NCBI GenBank assembly: GCA_016714225.1
Contig: JADJNS010000037.1
Location: forward strand, 1-64,000
Source of the DNA: Archangiaceae bacterium
GTDB taxonomy: Bacteria; Myxococcota; Myxococcia; Myxococcales; Myxococcaceae
Length of the DNA stretch: 64,000 bases
Direction of reading: 5' to 3'
Below, one piece after another: positions 25,166 to 36,749 of the stretch. A model generated the notes under the pieces. The model did no database searches. It was given only the letters and a program-made list of their open reading frames with translations, and was not told the origin of the DNA. The position numbers and the translations under genes were made by a program. The number at the start of each line of letters is the position of its first letter. The first letter of the stretch is position 1.

Positions 25166-25738
25166 TCAGTCGCAGCCCAGCGTCACGAACGAGCAGAACG
25201 GGCAGTAGAACTTCGTGCGCGGGGCGCCGGTGAAGAGATCTCTCGCGATGCAGTAGCCGCCCAGCCTCGGCACGTTGGCGATCGCCTCGCCGGTATCGAG
25301 CTCGAACCACGCGCCCAGCACCCCGGCGTCGGTCGTCATCACGTGCCGGCAGTCGGCCAGCACTTCCACCGAGCCCCGCACCCCGTCGTCGAGCAGCCCG
25401 GTGCACGAGCTCTGCTCGATGGTGAACGTGCAGTGCGTGCGCGGGGGGCAGCTGCCCGGCGCGCACCGCACCTCGGCGCCTGCGCACGCCAGGCAGCGGC
25501 CCGCGTCGAGCACCTCGCAGCTGCGCGTGCCCGGGCACTCGGTCACGCAGCTTTCGGCGATGCAGCTGGGCAGGCAGCCCGCTCCGGCATCGACGACCGC
25601 GCACTGCGACGGTACGCAGGTGCCAGGCAGCGGGCCGCCGTCAGAGGCGCCGCCGTCGCGCTGCTCGCCCCCATCGGGCAGATCGATCGGGGGCGCGTCA
25701 CACACGCAGGCGCTCAAGCCGAGCGCCAGCATCGCCAC
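25166..25738 (-). CDS. Cys-rich lipoprotein
   Basis: The mature part begins at the Cys of LGLSAC, a good lipobox. GTG 25738 (or ATG 25732) gives a signal with no positive charge. A rare CTG at 25759, overlapping the upstream stop, would add LSGLRLG and a normal n-region, so the start is uncertain. About 20 Cys follow in a DGG-rich, disulfide-type arrangement. The C-terminal half (GAWFELDTGEAIANVPRLGGYCIAR) is a separate domain. Function unknown; outer-membrane location inferred. Confidence 0.7.
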   Translation of the reverse strand: MAMLALGLSACVCDAPPIDLPDGGEQRDGGASDGGPLPGTCVPSQCAVVDAGAGCLPSCIAESCVTECPGTRSCEVLDAGRCLACAGAEVRCAPGSCPPRTHCTFTIEQSSCTGLLDDGVRGSVEVLADCRHVMTTDAGVLGAWFELDTGEAIANVPRLGGYCIARDLFTGAPRTKFYCPFCSFVTLGCD

Positions 25739-25755
25739 GCCCAGCCGAAGGCCGC

Positions 25756-26358
25756 TCAGCCTTCGGAGTTGGGGTTCTTCGTCCACTTGTCGACGTTGCC
25801 GTCGCCGTCGAGATCTTCGCCGATGCGATCGACCTGATCGTTCTCCCAGTACTCCCAGTAGTCGACGCGGCCGTCGCCGTTGGTGTCGCGCTCTTTGCGC
25901 ACCAGCTTGCCCTTCTCGTAGAAGAGCCACAGCGACGGGCGCCCGGCCGACGAGAGGTCGCGCTCTTTGCGCACGATGATCGACTTCTCGTAGTAGTTCA
26001 CCTGGTCGACCTTGCCGTCGAAGTCGAGATCCAGCGCTTCACGCTCGACCTGCTCGCGCTCGTCGTAGTTGCGGGCGATGTCGACCCGCCCGTCCCAGTT
26101 GATGTCGAGCTCTTTGCGGACCAGCTTCTCGATGTCCTTGCCGTCGGCGCTCTTGCCCGGCACCGTGTACGTCCACACGTCGGGCTTCTTGTCGCCGTTG
26201 AGGTCGAACTCGGTGACCTTCTCGTTGCCCGCCTGCTTCTGCCGAATGTTCTCGGAGAGCTTCTCCGCCCCGCCCGATGACCCGTCGTCTTTCTTCGAGT
26301 CCTTGGTGGTGGAGCAGGCGCACGCCAACAGGCACGTAGCCAGCGCTACAGCACGCAT
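25756..26358 (-). CDS. lipoprotein with five Ca-binding-loop-like repeats
   Basis: The lipoprotein signal ends LLACAC, with GGAGGG 6 bases before the ATG. The mature chain is built from repeats, each holding an Asp-rich loop: DLNGDKKPD, DINWDGRVD, DLDFDGKVD, DTNGDGRVD and DLDGDGNVD. Between loops are aromatic strands such as YWEYWEND and LWLFYEKGK. The loops match EF-hand, dockerin or thrombospondin type 3 calcium loops (DxDxDGxxD). Calcium-dependent rigidity outside the cell is likely. The downstream Cys-rich lipoprotein gene is cotranscribed. Confidence 0.82.
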   Translation of the reverse strand: MRAVALATCLLACACSTTKDSKKDDGSSGGAEKLSENIRQKQAGNEKVTEFDLNGDKKPDVWTYTVPGKSADGKDIEKLVRKELDINWDGRVDIARNYDEREQVEREALDLDFDGKVDQVNYYEKSIIVRKERDLSSAGRPSLWLFYEKGKLVRKERDTNGDGRVDYWEYWENDQVDRIGEDLDGDGNVDKWTKNPNSEG

Positions 26359-26370
26359 TTTTGACCCTCC

Positions 26371-26396
26371 GTATAGGTCGACATACCGTCACATAC
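26371..26396. promoter_or_regulatory. candidate RHH operator/promoter in a divergent gap
   Basis: The 42-base gap between the calcium-repeat lipoprotein and the ribbon-helix-helix gene contains GTAT (26371-26374), ATAC (26383-26386) and ATAC (26393-26396) around GTCGAC. Short inverted repeats of this sort are typical RHH-protein targets. The RHH gene has no Shine-Dalgarno and may be leaderless. Confidence 0.3.
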
Positions 26397-26400
26397 GTTC

Positions 26401-26580
26401 ATGGCGCGCAAGAAGATCTCCACCACGATCTACATCACGCCCGAGCAAAACGAGATGCTCAAGCTGCTCAATCAGAAGACCAAGGTTCCGGTCGCTGAGT
26501 ACATCAGGCAGGGCATCGACCTCGTGCTCGAGAAGTACAAAGGCGTGCTGCCAGGTCAGGCGACTTTCGACGAGATCTAG
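26401..26580 (+). CDS. ribbon-helix-helix DNA-binding protein, 59 aa
   Basis: A 59-residue protein. Its start ARKKISTTIYITPEQNEML is a beta strand plus helix A of the Arc/MetJ/CopG fold, followed by LNQKTKVPVAEYIRQGIDLVLEKY as helix B. Alternating Ser/Thr/Tyr residues on the strand would contact the DNA major groove as a dimer. No toxin gene of the usual size follows; the next gene is an SDR. It is therefore more likely a stand-alone regulator, perhaps of itself and the divergent lipoprotein. Its codon use fits the genome. Confidence 0.85.
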   Translation: MARKKISTTIYITPEQNEMLKLLNQKTKVPVAEYIRQGIDLVLEKYKGVLPGQATFDEI

Positions 26581-26608
26581 CGGCAGGGCGGCGCTATAGC
26601 CGCTCGCA

Positions 26609-27552
<944 letters not shown>

Positions 27553-27553
<1 letters not shown>

Positions 27554-28017
27554 TGCGCGCGGCGGTGCTGCTCGCCGCGTGGCTGACCGCCGCTCCCATA
27601 CCGACCGTCGACACCCGGGGCGAGGGACCAAGAAGGTCTCTCAACTCGGCAAGAAGTTCAAGTTCGGGGCCGGGTCAGCTCGCCAGACACCACCACAGCA
27701 CCTCGACCACCGTGGGCCCGAAGGGCGAGCCGATCGCCTTCGCTGGTGGGCGAGGGCGTCAGGTGTGCTGATGCGCGCGGCCCCGAGGCCAACCTCGCAG
27801 CCGGGGCGCTGCTGCCAACCGGCAGGTGGTGGTGTCGCGCAAAGACGCCAAGGGCTACTGGCTGGTGATTCAGCGCGAAGACGGCTTCGTGGTGCAGGGC
27901 GCCAACTGGTCAGTCGCTCCCGGCTTCGACTGCGCGGGGCCCGCGGCGGCGGTCGCGTGGTCGACGCCATCTGCGCTCGCTCCAACGGCGCGATCCCACG
28001 AGGTGACCGCGGCCGGT

Positions 28018-28040
<23 letters not shown>
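27553..28040 (+). pseudogene. broken secreted-protein gene, multiple frameshifts
   Basis: ATG 27553 overlaps the SDR stop and begins a signal peptide (MRAAVLLAAWLTAAPIP). Coding-like sequence then jumps between two frames: TKKVSQLGKKFKFGAG, then VGPKGEPIAFAG, then VVVSRKDAKGYWLVIQREDG and GANWSVAPGFDCAG, then VVDAICARSNGAIP. Each piece has normal codon use, and no single frame stays open. At least three indels are needed to join them. Family unknown. The end is uncertain because it runs into the lon 3' end. This is the only stretch longer than 300 bases without an intact gene. Confidence 0.55.
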
Positions 28041-30482
<2,442 letters not shown>

Positions 30483-30631
30483 TGAGCTCTTCTTTCCCGT
30501 TTCCCGGAGGAGGTTACGGCTTAGGGTAGCAATCCGTTTGCATGCGGCAAGGTGCGCTGTTGTGTTTTCGACCTGGGGTGAAGCTTCGGGCACAATCGGG
30601 TCTGGCCGAAGAGGAATCGGTAACTTCCATC

Positions 30632-31900
30632 ATGTCCAAAGACCTTCGAATCGTCATCGTCGTTGCGCTCTGGGCAGTGTGTACCGCCTGTAACGGCTGC
30701 TTCGGCTGCAAGTCCCCGGTCGATCAGTCAGGCTCGACGCTGTCGAAGACCTGCGACCAGAAGCTGCCGGTGCTCGACGCCCAGAAGCTCGACGTGCTGT
30801 TCGTGGTCGATAACTCGAGCTCGATAAAGGAAGAGCAAGACGGCGTCGCCAAAGAGATGACCGCCTTCGTCGACAGCCTGCGCGTGGCCGGCGGCGTCGC
30901 TCAAGACCTTCGCGTCGGCGTCATCACCTCTGCGGTGTATCTGCACACCGACGTCAACGGTCAGAACCACAACGCGTTCTGCAACCCTCCCGGCGACCAG
31001 CACTACTGCACCCAGTCGGGCAAGCTGCAGCCGGTGCCCGACGTCTACCCCGACGGAGGCATCGCAATCGGCACGGGCTCGCAGCGCATGATCGACTCGA
31101 GCGACCCCGACTTCGTCCTCAAGTTCTCGCGGCTGATTCAGCAGGGCACTTCGGGCAGCGGTCAGGAAACCCCCTTCGAGGCGATGCGGCTGGCGTTCAC
31201 CGATCAGCTCAAGACCCCGGTGGCGCAGGGCGGCAACGGCGGCTTCTTGCGCGACGGGGCCCGCCTGCTGATCGTGGTGCTGACCGACGAAGACGACTGC
31301 AGCGAGAAGATTCGCCCGTCTCGGGTGACGGTCGGTGACAACCCGTCGACCGACTACTGCGGCGGCAGCAACGCCAACAGCCTCACCTCGGTCGCCGAGT
31401 ACCACGACGTGATCGCCGGGGTGAAAGACTCGCAGGGCAGCCTGAAAGACATCATCTACACCGCCATCGCGCCGGTCAGCACCGTGAACAAGGCCGCCAT
31501 GCCGGTGGTCGAGGGCATGGCCCCGCCGACGCTGCGCAACATCGACTGCCCGACCTCGTTCGGCGCCGGGGTGCGGCACCGCCAGATGGCCGAGATGTTC
31601 TTCTCCGACCTCTCGAACCTCGACTCGATCTGCCGCGACAACTACCGCGACACGCTGCTCAACATCGCCAACCTCGCGGGCGTCTCGCAGACGCTCGAGA
31701 TCTCGGGCGTGCCCGACGAGCACGTGCTGCAGCTCATCATCACCCGCTCGGACAACGCCCAGAAGCTCTGCACCGTCGACAACGGCGGCCTCGAGTGGGA
31801 GCAGCTCGACGCCGGCGTCGGCCGCGTGCACTTCAGCAGCACCTGCAAGCGCCGCCGCGACGACCGCGACCTCAAGGTCGACCGGCTCTGCATCTATTGA
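30632..31900 (+). CDS. lipoprotein with a von Willebrand A-like domain
   Basis: ATG 30632 starts a lipoprotein signal ending AVCTAC, followed by NGCFGC. DVLFVVDNSSSIKEEQ carries the MIDAS motif DxSxS of VWA domains, and LLIVVLTDEDDCS is the central strand with acidic residues. VWA domains bind metal and mediate protein contacts. Several Cys pairs suggest an extracytoplasmic fold. This domain layout (Cys anchor, VWA, beta tail) is common among myxobacterial surface proteins. It is divergent from lon. Confidence 0.85.
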   Translation: MSKDLRIVIVVALWAVCTACNGCFGCKSPVDQSGSTLSKTCDQKLPVLDAQKLDVLFVVDNSSSIKEEQDGVAKEMTAFVDSLRVAGGVAQDLRVGVITSAVYLHTDVNGQNHNAFCNPPGDQHYCTQSGKLQPVPDVYPDGGIAIGTGSQRMIDSSDPDFVLKFSRLIQQGTSGSGQETPFEAMRLAFTDQLKTPVAQGGNGGFLRDGARLLIVVLTDEDDCSEKIRPSRVTVGDNPSTDYCGGSNANSLTSVAEYHDVIAGVKDSQGSLKDIIYTAIAPVSTVNKAAMPVVEGMAPPTLRNIDCPTSFGAGVRHRQMAEMFFSDLSNLDSICRDNYRDTLLNIANLAGVSQTLEISGVPDEHVLQLIITRSDNAQKLCTVDNGGLEWEQLDAGVGRVHFSSTCKRRRDDRDLKVDRLCIY

Positions 31901-31919
31901 CCGAAGATCTTTCGGTCAA
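31897..31919. terminator. perfect 9-bp hairpin overlapping the VWA lipoprotein stop
   Basis: TTGACCGAA - GATCT - TTCGGTCAA pairs over 9 bases, and the TGA stop lies inside the left arm. An A-run follows on the plus strand. It may terminate or protect the mRNA end. Confidence 0.5.
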
Positions 31920-31960
31920 AAACTTGCGGGTTCGCCGTTTGAGATCACCATGCGCGCTAC

Positions 31961-32107
31961 ATGGTGCCTACTGACGCGACGTACTTCTACATGACCGACC
32001 AGCGCGCCACCGACCGCACCGCTCCGGTCAGCGTGCAGCAGCTGCCGAAGGGCACCGCCTCGTCGTCCACGCCGTTGGCGTGGAAGTACACGCGCGAAAA
32101 GCGCTAA
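31961..32107 (+). CDS. small hypothetical protein, 48 aa
   Basis: ATG to TAA, 48 residues beginning MVPTDATYFYMTDQRA and ending with a basic tail KYTREKR. Nearly every codon ends in G or C, as in genuine genes here, and the frame fills the gap before the HAD gene. No signal peptide, membrane helix or family is recognisable. Conservation in relatives would decide whether it is real. Confidence 0.45.
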   Translation: MVPTDATYFYMTDQRATDRTAPVSVQQLPKGTASSSTPLAWKYTREKR

Positions 32108-32158
32108 ACGCTTCGAGTCGGGTCGGGGGCCTCGTTAGAAGGTCCCTCTCGACTCCCG

Positions 32159-32818
32159 ATGCGCATCGCCTTCTTCGATCTCGACCAGACCCTCATCGCG
32201 GTGAATTCTGCCCGCATGTGGATTCGGCGTGAGGTCGCCCTCGGGCAGCTCACCCGCTCTCAGGCCCTCCGCGCGGCCACCTGGCTGGTGCGCTACCAGC
32301 TTGGCTTTGCCTCGGTCGAAGACGCAGTGGGCCGCGCCATCGCCGCGCTCGCCGGTACCCGCGCGCTCGACATTCGCGAGCGCACCGACAGCTTCTACGA
32401 CCGCCAGGTGCGCCCGCTGTTCCGCCCCGGAGGGCTGGCCGAGGTCGAGCGCGCCCGCTCGGCCGGCGCCCGCACCGTGCTGCTCACCTCTTCGTCGAAC
32501 TACATGGCCGACCGGGTGGGCGCCGAGCTCAAGCTCGACGGCCTGCTCTGCAACCACCTCGAGGTCGACACCGAGGGCTTTCACACCGGCCGCACGGTCG
32601 GGCCGCTGTGCTTCGGGGTGGGCAAGCTCGCCCACGCCCGCGCCGAGGCCAGCCGCACCGGCGTGGGGCTCGACGAGTGCTCGTTCTTCACCGACTCCAT
32701 CGCCGATCTGCCGGTGCTCGAGCAGGTGGGCCGCGCGGTCGCGGTGAACCCCGACCCGCGGCTGTCGCGCCTGGCGAAGAAGCGCGGGTGGGAAGTGGTC
32801 GACTGGGGCACTCCGTAG
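32159..32818 (+). CDS. HAD-IB-family phosphatase
   Basis: 219 aa. The N-terminal FFDLDQTL gives nucleophile Asp7 and Asp9. SSSN near residue 121 is motif II, the Lys of VGKLAHA is motif III, and FTDSIADLP is motif IV. VAVNPDPRL then closes the HAD-IB (SerB-like) signature. Such enzymes hydrolyse phosphoserine or lysophosphatidate-type monoesters. A helical cap between motifs I and II fits subclass I. Substrate not identifiable. Confidence 0.88.
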   Translation: MRIAFFDLDQTLIAVNSARMWIRREVALGQLTRSQALRAATWLVRYQLGFASVEDAVGRAIAALAGTRALDIRERTDSFYDRQVRPLFRPGGLAEVERARSAGARTVLLTSSSNYMADRVGAELKLDGLLCNHLEVDTEGFHTGRTVGPLCFGVGKLAHARAEASRTGVGLDECSFFTDSIADLPVLEQVGRAVAVNPDPRLSRLAKKRGWEVVDWGTP

Positions 32819-32819
32819 C

Positions 32820-33626
32820 TCACGGCTGCGGCCTCACCGACCTGCCGCTGCCCCGAAACGCCCGCCACACGATGTAGCGCCGAAACTCGGCGACGAAGCG
32901 CGCGGTCTCGAGGCCCACGCCCTCGCGAAACGCGGCGTCGAACGGCTCGCCTTGCGCCATGCCCGCCATCACCTTTTCGACCGCCGGTGCCCCGTAGCGG
33001 TTCATCAGGAAGCTGAAGGCGTAGTGCGAGGCCGCGTACACCGCCGCGCTGCGCTCCTGGTACAGCGCGTCGGCGTCGGCGATCGGGTCGGCTCCCGGCC
33101 CCTCTTCGTAGACCCGTGCCAGATCTTCGAGCGACATCCACCGGTGGCCTTGCTCGGCCGTCCAGCTCGCCATGCCCTCGCGGAACCAGAGCGGTATCGC
33201 CTTGAGCGCCCAGTCTCGAGGCGTGGCGCTCTTCTGGTACATCACGCAGTGGGTGAGCTCGTGCGCGAGCAGCTCGCCCACGTCGTGCTCATGGGTCGAC
33301 CAGGTCGACGGCGCCTGCAGCAGCACGTCGTCGTACTGCGCCCACGCCCTGAGCCAGCCGTAGCCGTGGCGGTGCGCCGCCCACTCGAGATCCCGGTGCG
33401 AGGGCATCAGGTACAGCTCGACGGGCGTGCTCAAGGCGCCCCAGCGCGCGACCTTCGGGGCGGCCGCCTCGAGCGCGTGCGCGACCGTCTCGGCGTCGGC
33501 GGCCTGCTTCGGCACCGTGCAGACGGTGATCGGCCCCATCGCGGTCATCACGTCCTTGCGGGTGGTGAGCGCCGAGATCGGAGTTCCACACCCGCACGCC
33601 AGCAACACCGCCAGCCAGCGCTTCAC
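32820..33626 (-). CDS. lipoprotein gluzincin metallopeptidase (peptidase MA-like)
   Basis: GTG 33626 overlaps the upstream stop (GTGA). A short signal leads to a lipobox-like LLACGC. HELTH near residues 121-125 supplies two zinc-ligand His and the catalytic Glu. WFREGMASW about 30 residues later supplies the third ligand Glu, as in M1-like/peptidase MA domains. The protein would be an outer-membrane or periplasmic zinc protease. It sits directly downstream of a phosphomutase/phosphatase-superfamily gene. Confidence 0.82.
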   Translation of the reverse strand: MKRWLAVLLACGCGTPISALTTRKDVMTAMGPITVCTVPKQAADAETVAHALEAAAPKVARWGALSTPVELYLMPSHRDLEWAAHRHGYGWLRAWAQYDDVLLQAPSTWSTHEHDVGELLAHELTHCVMYQKSATPRDWALKAIPLWFREGMASWTAEQGHRWMSLEDLARVYEEGPGADPIADADALYQERSAAVYAASHYAFSFLMNRYGAPAVEKVMAGMAQGEPFDAAFREGVGLETARFVAEFRRYIVWRAFRGSGRSVRPQP

Positions 33627-34483
33627 TGGGGTACCTCGAGCTGTGCGAGCACGTAGCGGCCCACGTCGGCGACGTTCTGCAGCCCCTCGAGGTCGGAGGC
33701 GCCGAACGCCAGCAGCGGCACCCGGTTCAGGGTGTGCGAGCGGGTGGTCAGATCTTCGGCGTTGCCGTGATCGCTCACCACCAGCACCTGTGCGTCGCTC
33801 GGCCGGCTGGCCACCACCGCGCGGGCGAAGGCGTCGAACGTCGCGAGGGCGTGCGACACCGCTTCGGCGTCCTGCTCGTGGCCTGCCTCGTCGGCGGCGA
33901 AGTGCTCGAAGAGGGTGAAGTCTTCGGCGAGGGCCCAGAAGGCGTGCGCCGCCTCGGCGGCGGTGCGCCCGGGCACCTCGAACCCGCGCGCGCGCGCCCG
34001 CGCTCCGTCGATGTCGGCCGGCAGGCCCTCGGGCAGCACCTTCAGCGCCACCTGTGCCGCCCGAAACGCCAGCGTGCTCGCCGACGGCTTGAAGTGCCGG
34101 TGCTTGCCCACCACCTCGAAGTAGATGGCCGGAAACCCGTTCGCGAAGCTCGCGCTGCGACCGGCCGCCACCAGGCGCTTCACGATCGATCTCTGCGCGA
34201 TCAGCTCGGCCAGCGCCGCGTTGGGGTACCCCAGCAGGTGCCGGCCCAGGAGCTTCGGCGCCGGCTCACCGGTGTAGATCGCGGTCTGGTTGGTGGCCGA
34301 CTGCGGCCGGCCGGTCACCTCGAAGGTGGCGTCGAGCGCGCGCAGCCGGCCGCCGTGGGGCAGGGCGGTGCCGGTGCCGTCGTCGAACTGCGACACCAAC
34401 AGCTCAGCGCGCGCCAGGGGGTTCGAGGTGGGGTCCTTCTTGCCGATGCCCACACCATCGATGAACAGGAGCGCGACGCGCAC
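33623..34483 (-). CDS. alkaline phosphatase / phosphoglyceromutase-superfamily metalloenzyme
   Basis: 286 aa. LLFIDGVGIG at the N-terminus supplies the first metal-binding Asp. SATNQTAIYTG carries the nucleophile Thr/Ser region and VVSDHGNAEDLTTRSH the second metal site. This order is typical of the 2,3-bisphosphoglycerate-independent mutase and phosphopentomutase branch, but the chain is much shorter than iPGM (about 510 aa). It is a minimal relative with unknown substrate. It is coupled by GTGA to the metallopeptidase. Confidence 0.8.
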   Translation of the reverse strand: MRVALLFIDGVGIGKKDPTSNPLARAELLVSQFDDGTGTALPHGGRLRALDATFEVTGRPQSATNQTAIYTGEPAPKLLGRHLLGYPNAALAELIAQRSIVKRLVAAGRSASFANGFPAIYFEVVGKHRHFKPSASTLAFRAAQVALKVLPEGLPADIDGARARARGFEVPGRTAAEAAHAFWALAEDFTLFEHFAADEAGHEQDAEAVSHALATFDAFARAVVASRPSDAQVLVVSDHGNAEDLTTRSHTLNRVPLLAFGASDLEGLQNVADVGRYVLAQLEVPQ

Positions 34484-34514
34484 GGCTTCTCACTGTAACC
34501 TCGTCGCAAGCGCG

Positions 34515-35594
34515 ATGGCCTTTCACGGAGATTTCTCCAGCTACCCGCTGCCCGAGCTGCTGCAGTGGCTCGACGCCTCGCGAAAGACCGGGGCCCTGCA
34601 CTTTCAGTGGGACGCCGGCGAGCGAAAGCTCTTCTTGCTCACCGGGCAGATCGTCGCCACCGCCGCGCCGGGCCTGTGGGAGCACCTCGCGCGCGCCCTC
34701 GAGCAGGGGGGCATGGCCTCGGGCCACCGGGTGCTGCGCGCGCTGCAGGGCAACCGCGGCGCCAGCTCGACGCTCGACGTGGCGCCCGAGGTCGAGCAGC
34801 TGATTCGCGAGCTCGCCTCGGAAGAGCTGATCAGCGCGGTCGCCGACCTCACCCAGCTGCAGGGAGGCCGCTTTCACTGGACCGAAGACCCCGACCGCGG
34901 CAACGACGAGTGGGTGCCCCTCACGCTGCCGCTGCGGCACCTGCTGTTCGAGAGCCTGCGCTGGGTCGACGAGCTGCCCGACGTCGAGAAGGCGCTGCCG
35001 CTCGACACCAACACGGTGCTCGCCCACCACCGGCCGGTGATGGGGCAGCCGGTGGTGCAGCGGGCGATTCTGCACGCCTGCCAGACCCACGGCCCCCTGA
35101 ACCTGGGCCGCCTGCGCCTGCTGCTCGGGCTGCAGCGCGGCCTGGTGATGCGCGCGGTCTTCGAGCTGTGGCGCGCCAAGAAGGTGCAGGTCGAGGGCAC
35201 CGTCGAGCTCGAGCCCGACCCGATCGCCGACATGCTCGAGAAGGGCGCCATTCTGCTGCGCGAGCGCCAGTTCGAGGCCGCGTCGATGGTCTTCTCGGCG
35301 CTGCTGATGTCTGACCCCTCTGACCGCCGGGTGCGTGAGTTCTTGCGCATGGTCGAGCGCGAGCACGTGGCGTCGCTGTACAAAGAGCTGGCGCCGGTCG
35401 CAGTGCTCGACCCCGTCGACGACGCCGAGGCGCTGGCCGGGCTCCGCCCCGAAGAGCGGCAGATCGCCGGCATGGTCAACGGCCGCTGGGACGTCAGCGC
35501 CATCGTGCTCGCCGGTCAGCTGCGCGAGCTCGACACCTTGAAGACCCTGTTCAAGCTGCGGCGCATGGGCCTGGTGGTCGAGCGCACCGGCTAG
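34515..35594 (+). CDS. DUF4388-domain protein
   Basis: 359 aa from ATG 34515; the frame is open further upstream but in antisense to the metalloenzyme. The first 110 residues are a DUF4388 domain (FHGDFSSYPLPELLQWLDASRKTG), the N-terminal module of PatA-like regulators common in myxobacteria and cyanobacteria. The middle is winged-helix-like, and residues about 255-310 form a TPR-like helical pair (MLEKGAILLRERQFEAASMVFSALL). The C-terminus repeats the PatA-style tail (VNGRWDVSAIV). A role in signalling for motility or polarity is inferred from family and from the convergent MglA-type gene. Confidence 0.82.
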   Translation: MAFHGDFSSYPLPELLQWLDASRKTGALHFQWDAGERKLFLLTGQIVATAAPGLWEHLARALEQGGMASGHRVLRALQGNRGASSTLDVAPEVEQLIRELASEELISAVADLTQLQGGRFHWTEDPDRGNDEWVPLTLPLRHLLFESLRWVDELPDVEKALPLDTNTVLAHHRPVMGQPVVQRAILHACQTHGPLNLGRLRLLLGLQRGLVMRAVFELWRAKKVQVEGTVELEPDPIADMLEKGAILLRERQFEAASMVFSALLMSDPSDRRVREFLRMVEREHVASLYKELAPVAVLDPVDDAEALAGLRPEERQIAGMVNGRWDVSAIVLAGQLRELDTLKTLFKLRRMGLVVERTG

Positions 35595-36739
35595 TCGGCC
35601 TGGGGCGGCAGGCCTGCGGCGGTCAGCCGAATGAAGGTCTGCATCAGCACGTAGAGCGCGAACGCGGCGTCGTCGATGCGGTGGTGCGAGTGGGTCGAGA
35701 GCAGCTCGAGCCGCAGCAGGTCGGGCCCGTCGACGCGCAACAGCAGCCCCTGCGAGCCGGCGTCGTTGCGCGCGCCGGCATAGGCGAGGGCGCGGCGCAC
35801 CGCCTCTTGGCACGTGCGCACGCACGCGTCGTAGTCGCCCGCGGCGAACGCCGAGTCGGCGACCCGGGCCTGGTCGATCAGCGCGCCGGGGGCGAGCGCC
35901 GCCGCGGCCCCCATCACCCGCTTGGGCGGCTCGTCGACCGCCGGAGGTCGAGGTGCGGTGGCCTGCGGCAGGCCGGGCCCGGTCTTCAAGGCCGCCACCC
36001 CGCGCGCCGGAGTCGCCATGGGAGGCGCCGCGGCCGCCCCGCGCCCCGGCGGGGGCGGCACCTGGGCCGCGCGCTCCGAGGCGGGCAGGTGCTGCCGCAG
36101 CTGCCCTTCGAGGTCGGGGGTCTGCTCTTCGGCGCCGCGCACCGGCGGCACCACCCGCTTCTGCCGCAGGTCGCGAATCACCAGCCGCATCACCGCCTTG
36201 AGGGTGTCGAGCACCCCCTGGCCGCTGGTGGCACAGGTCTCGAACTCGGGCACCCCGCGCGCGTTGAGCAGGGTGCGCAGTCGATCGACCGGGGTCGCGC
36301 CGGGCAGGTCGCGCTTGTTGTACTGAATCACCAGCGGGAACTTCTCGATGCGAATGCCCTGCTCGGCGAGGTTCTCTTCGAGGTTCACCATCGACTCGCG
36401 GTTCGAGTCTTCGGCGGCCTCTTGCGAGTCGGCCACGAACACCACGCCGTCGGCCCCTTGCAGCACCAGCTTGCGGGTGGCGTTGTAGAAGACCTGGCCG
36501 GGCACGGTGTAGAGCGCCAGCCGCACCGAGTATTCGCCCACCCGCTCGACCTTCACCGGCAGAAAGTCGAAGAACAGAGTTCGGTCGGCCTCGGTCGGCA
36601 GCGACATCAGCTCGCCGCGGTGGGCCGGCTTGACCGAGTCGTAGATCTTCTTGAGGGTGGTGGTCTTCCCCGAGAGGCCAGGGCCGTAGAAGACCACCTT
36701 GGCGGCGATCTCCCGGGCCATCACGTTGACGGTGCTCAT
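35591..36739 (-). CDS. MglA-group small GTPase with a long C-terminal extension
   Basis: Residues 1-195 align by eye along their whole length with MglA of gliding bacteria: P-loop GPGLSGKTT (19-27; MglA has Cys at the Ser position), TEADRTLFFDFLP, LYTVPGQVFYNATRKL, VVFVADSQ and NKRDLPGA. MglA sets cell polarity. Here a Pro/Ala-rich linker (about 200-280) and a helical C-terminal domain (about 290-382) are added, doubling the usual 195 aa. A GGGGAA ribosome site precedes the ATG. The gene is 10 bases below anmK, the last of the purine/cell-wall operon. The stop is shared with the convergent DUF4388 gene in one CTAG. Confidence 0.9.
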   Translation of the reverse strand: MSTVNVMAREIAAKVVFYGPGLSGKTTTLKKIYDSVKPAHRGELMSLPTEADRTLFFDFLPVKVERVGEYSVRLALYTVPGQVFYNATRKLVLQGADGVVFVADSQEAAEDSNRESMVNLEENLAEQGIRIEKFPLVIQYNKRDLPGATPVDRLRTLLNARGVPEFETCATSGQGVLDTLKAVMRLVIRDLRQKRVVPPVRGAEEQTPDLEGQLRQHLPASERAAQVPPPPGRGAAAAPPMATPARGVAALKTGPGLPQATAPRPPAVDEPPKRVMGAAAALAPGALIDQARVADSAFAAGDYDACVRTCQEAVRRALAYAGARNDAGSQGLLLRVDGPDLLRLELLSTHSHHRIDDAAFALYVLMQTFIRLTAAGLPPQAD

Positions 36740-36749
36740 CGGTTCCCCT

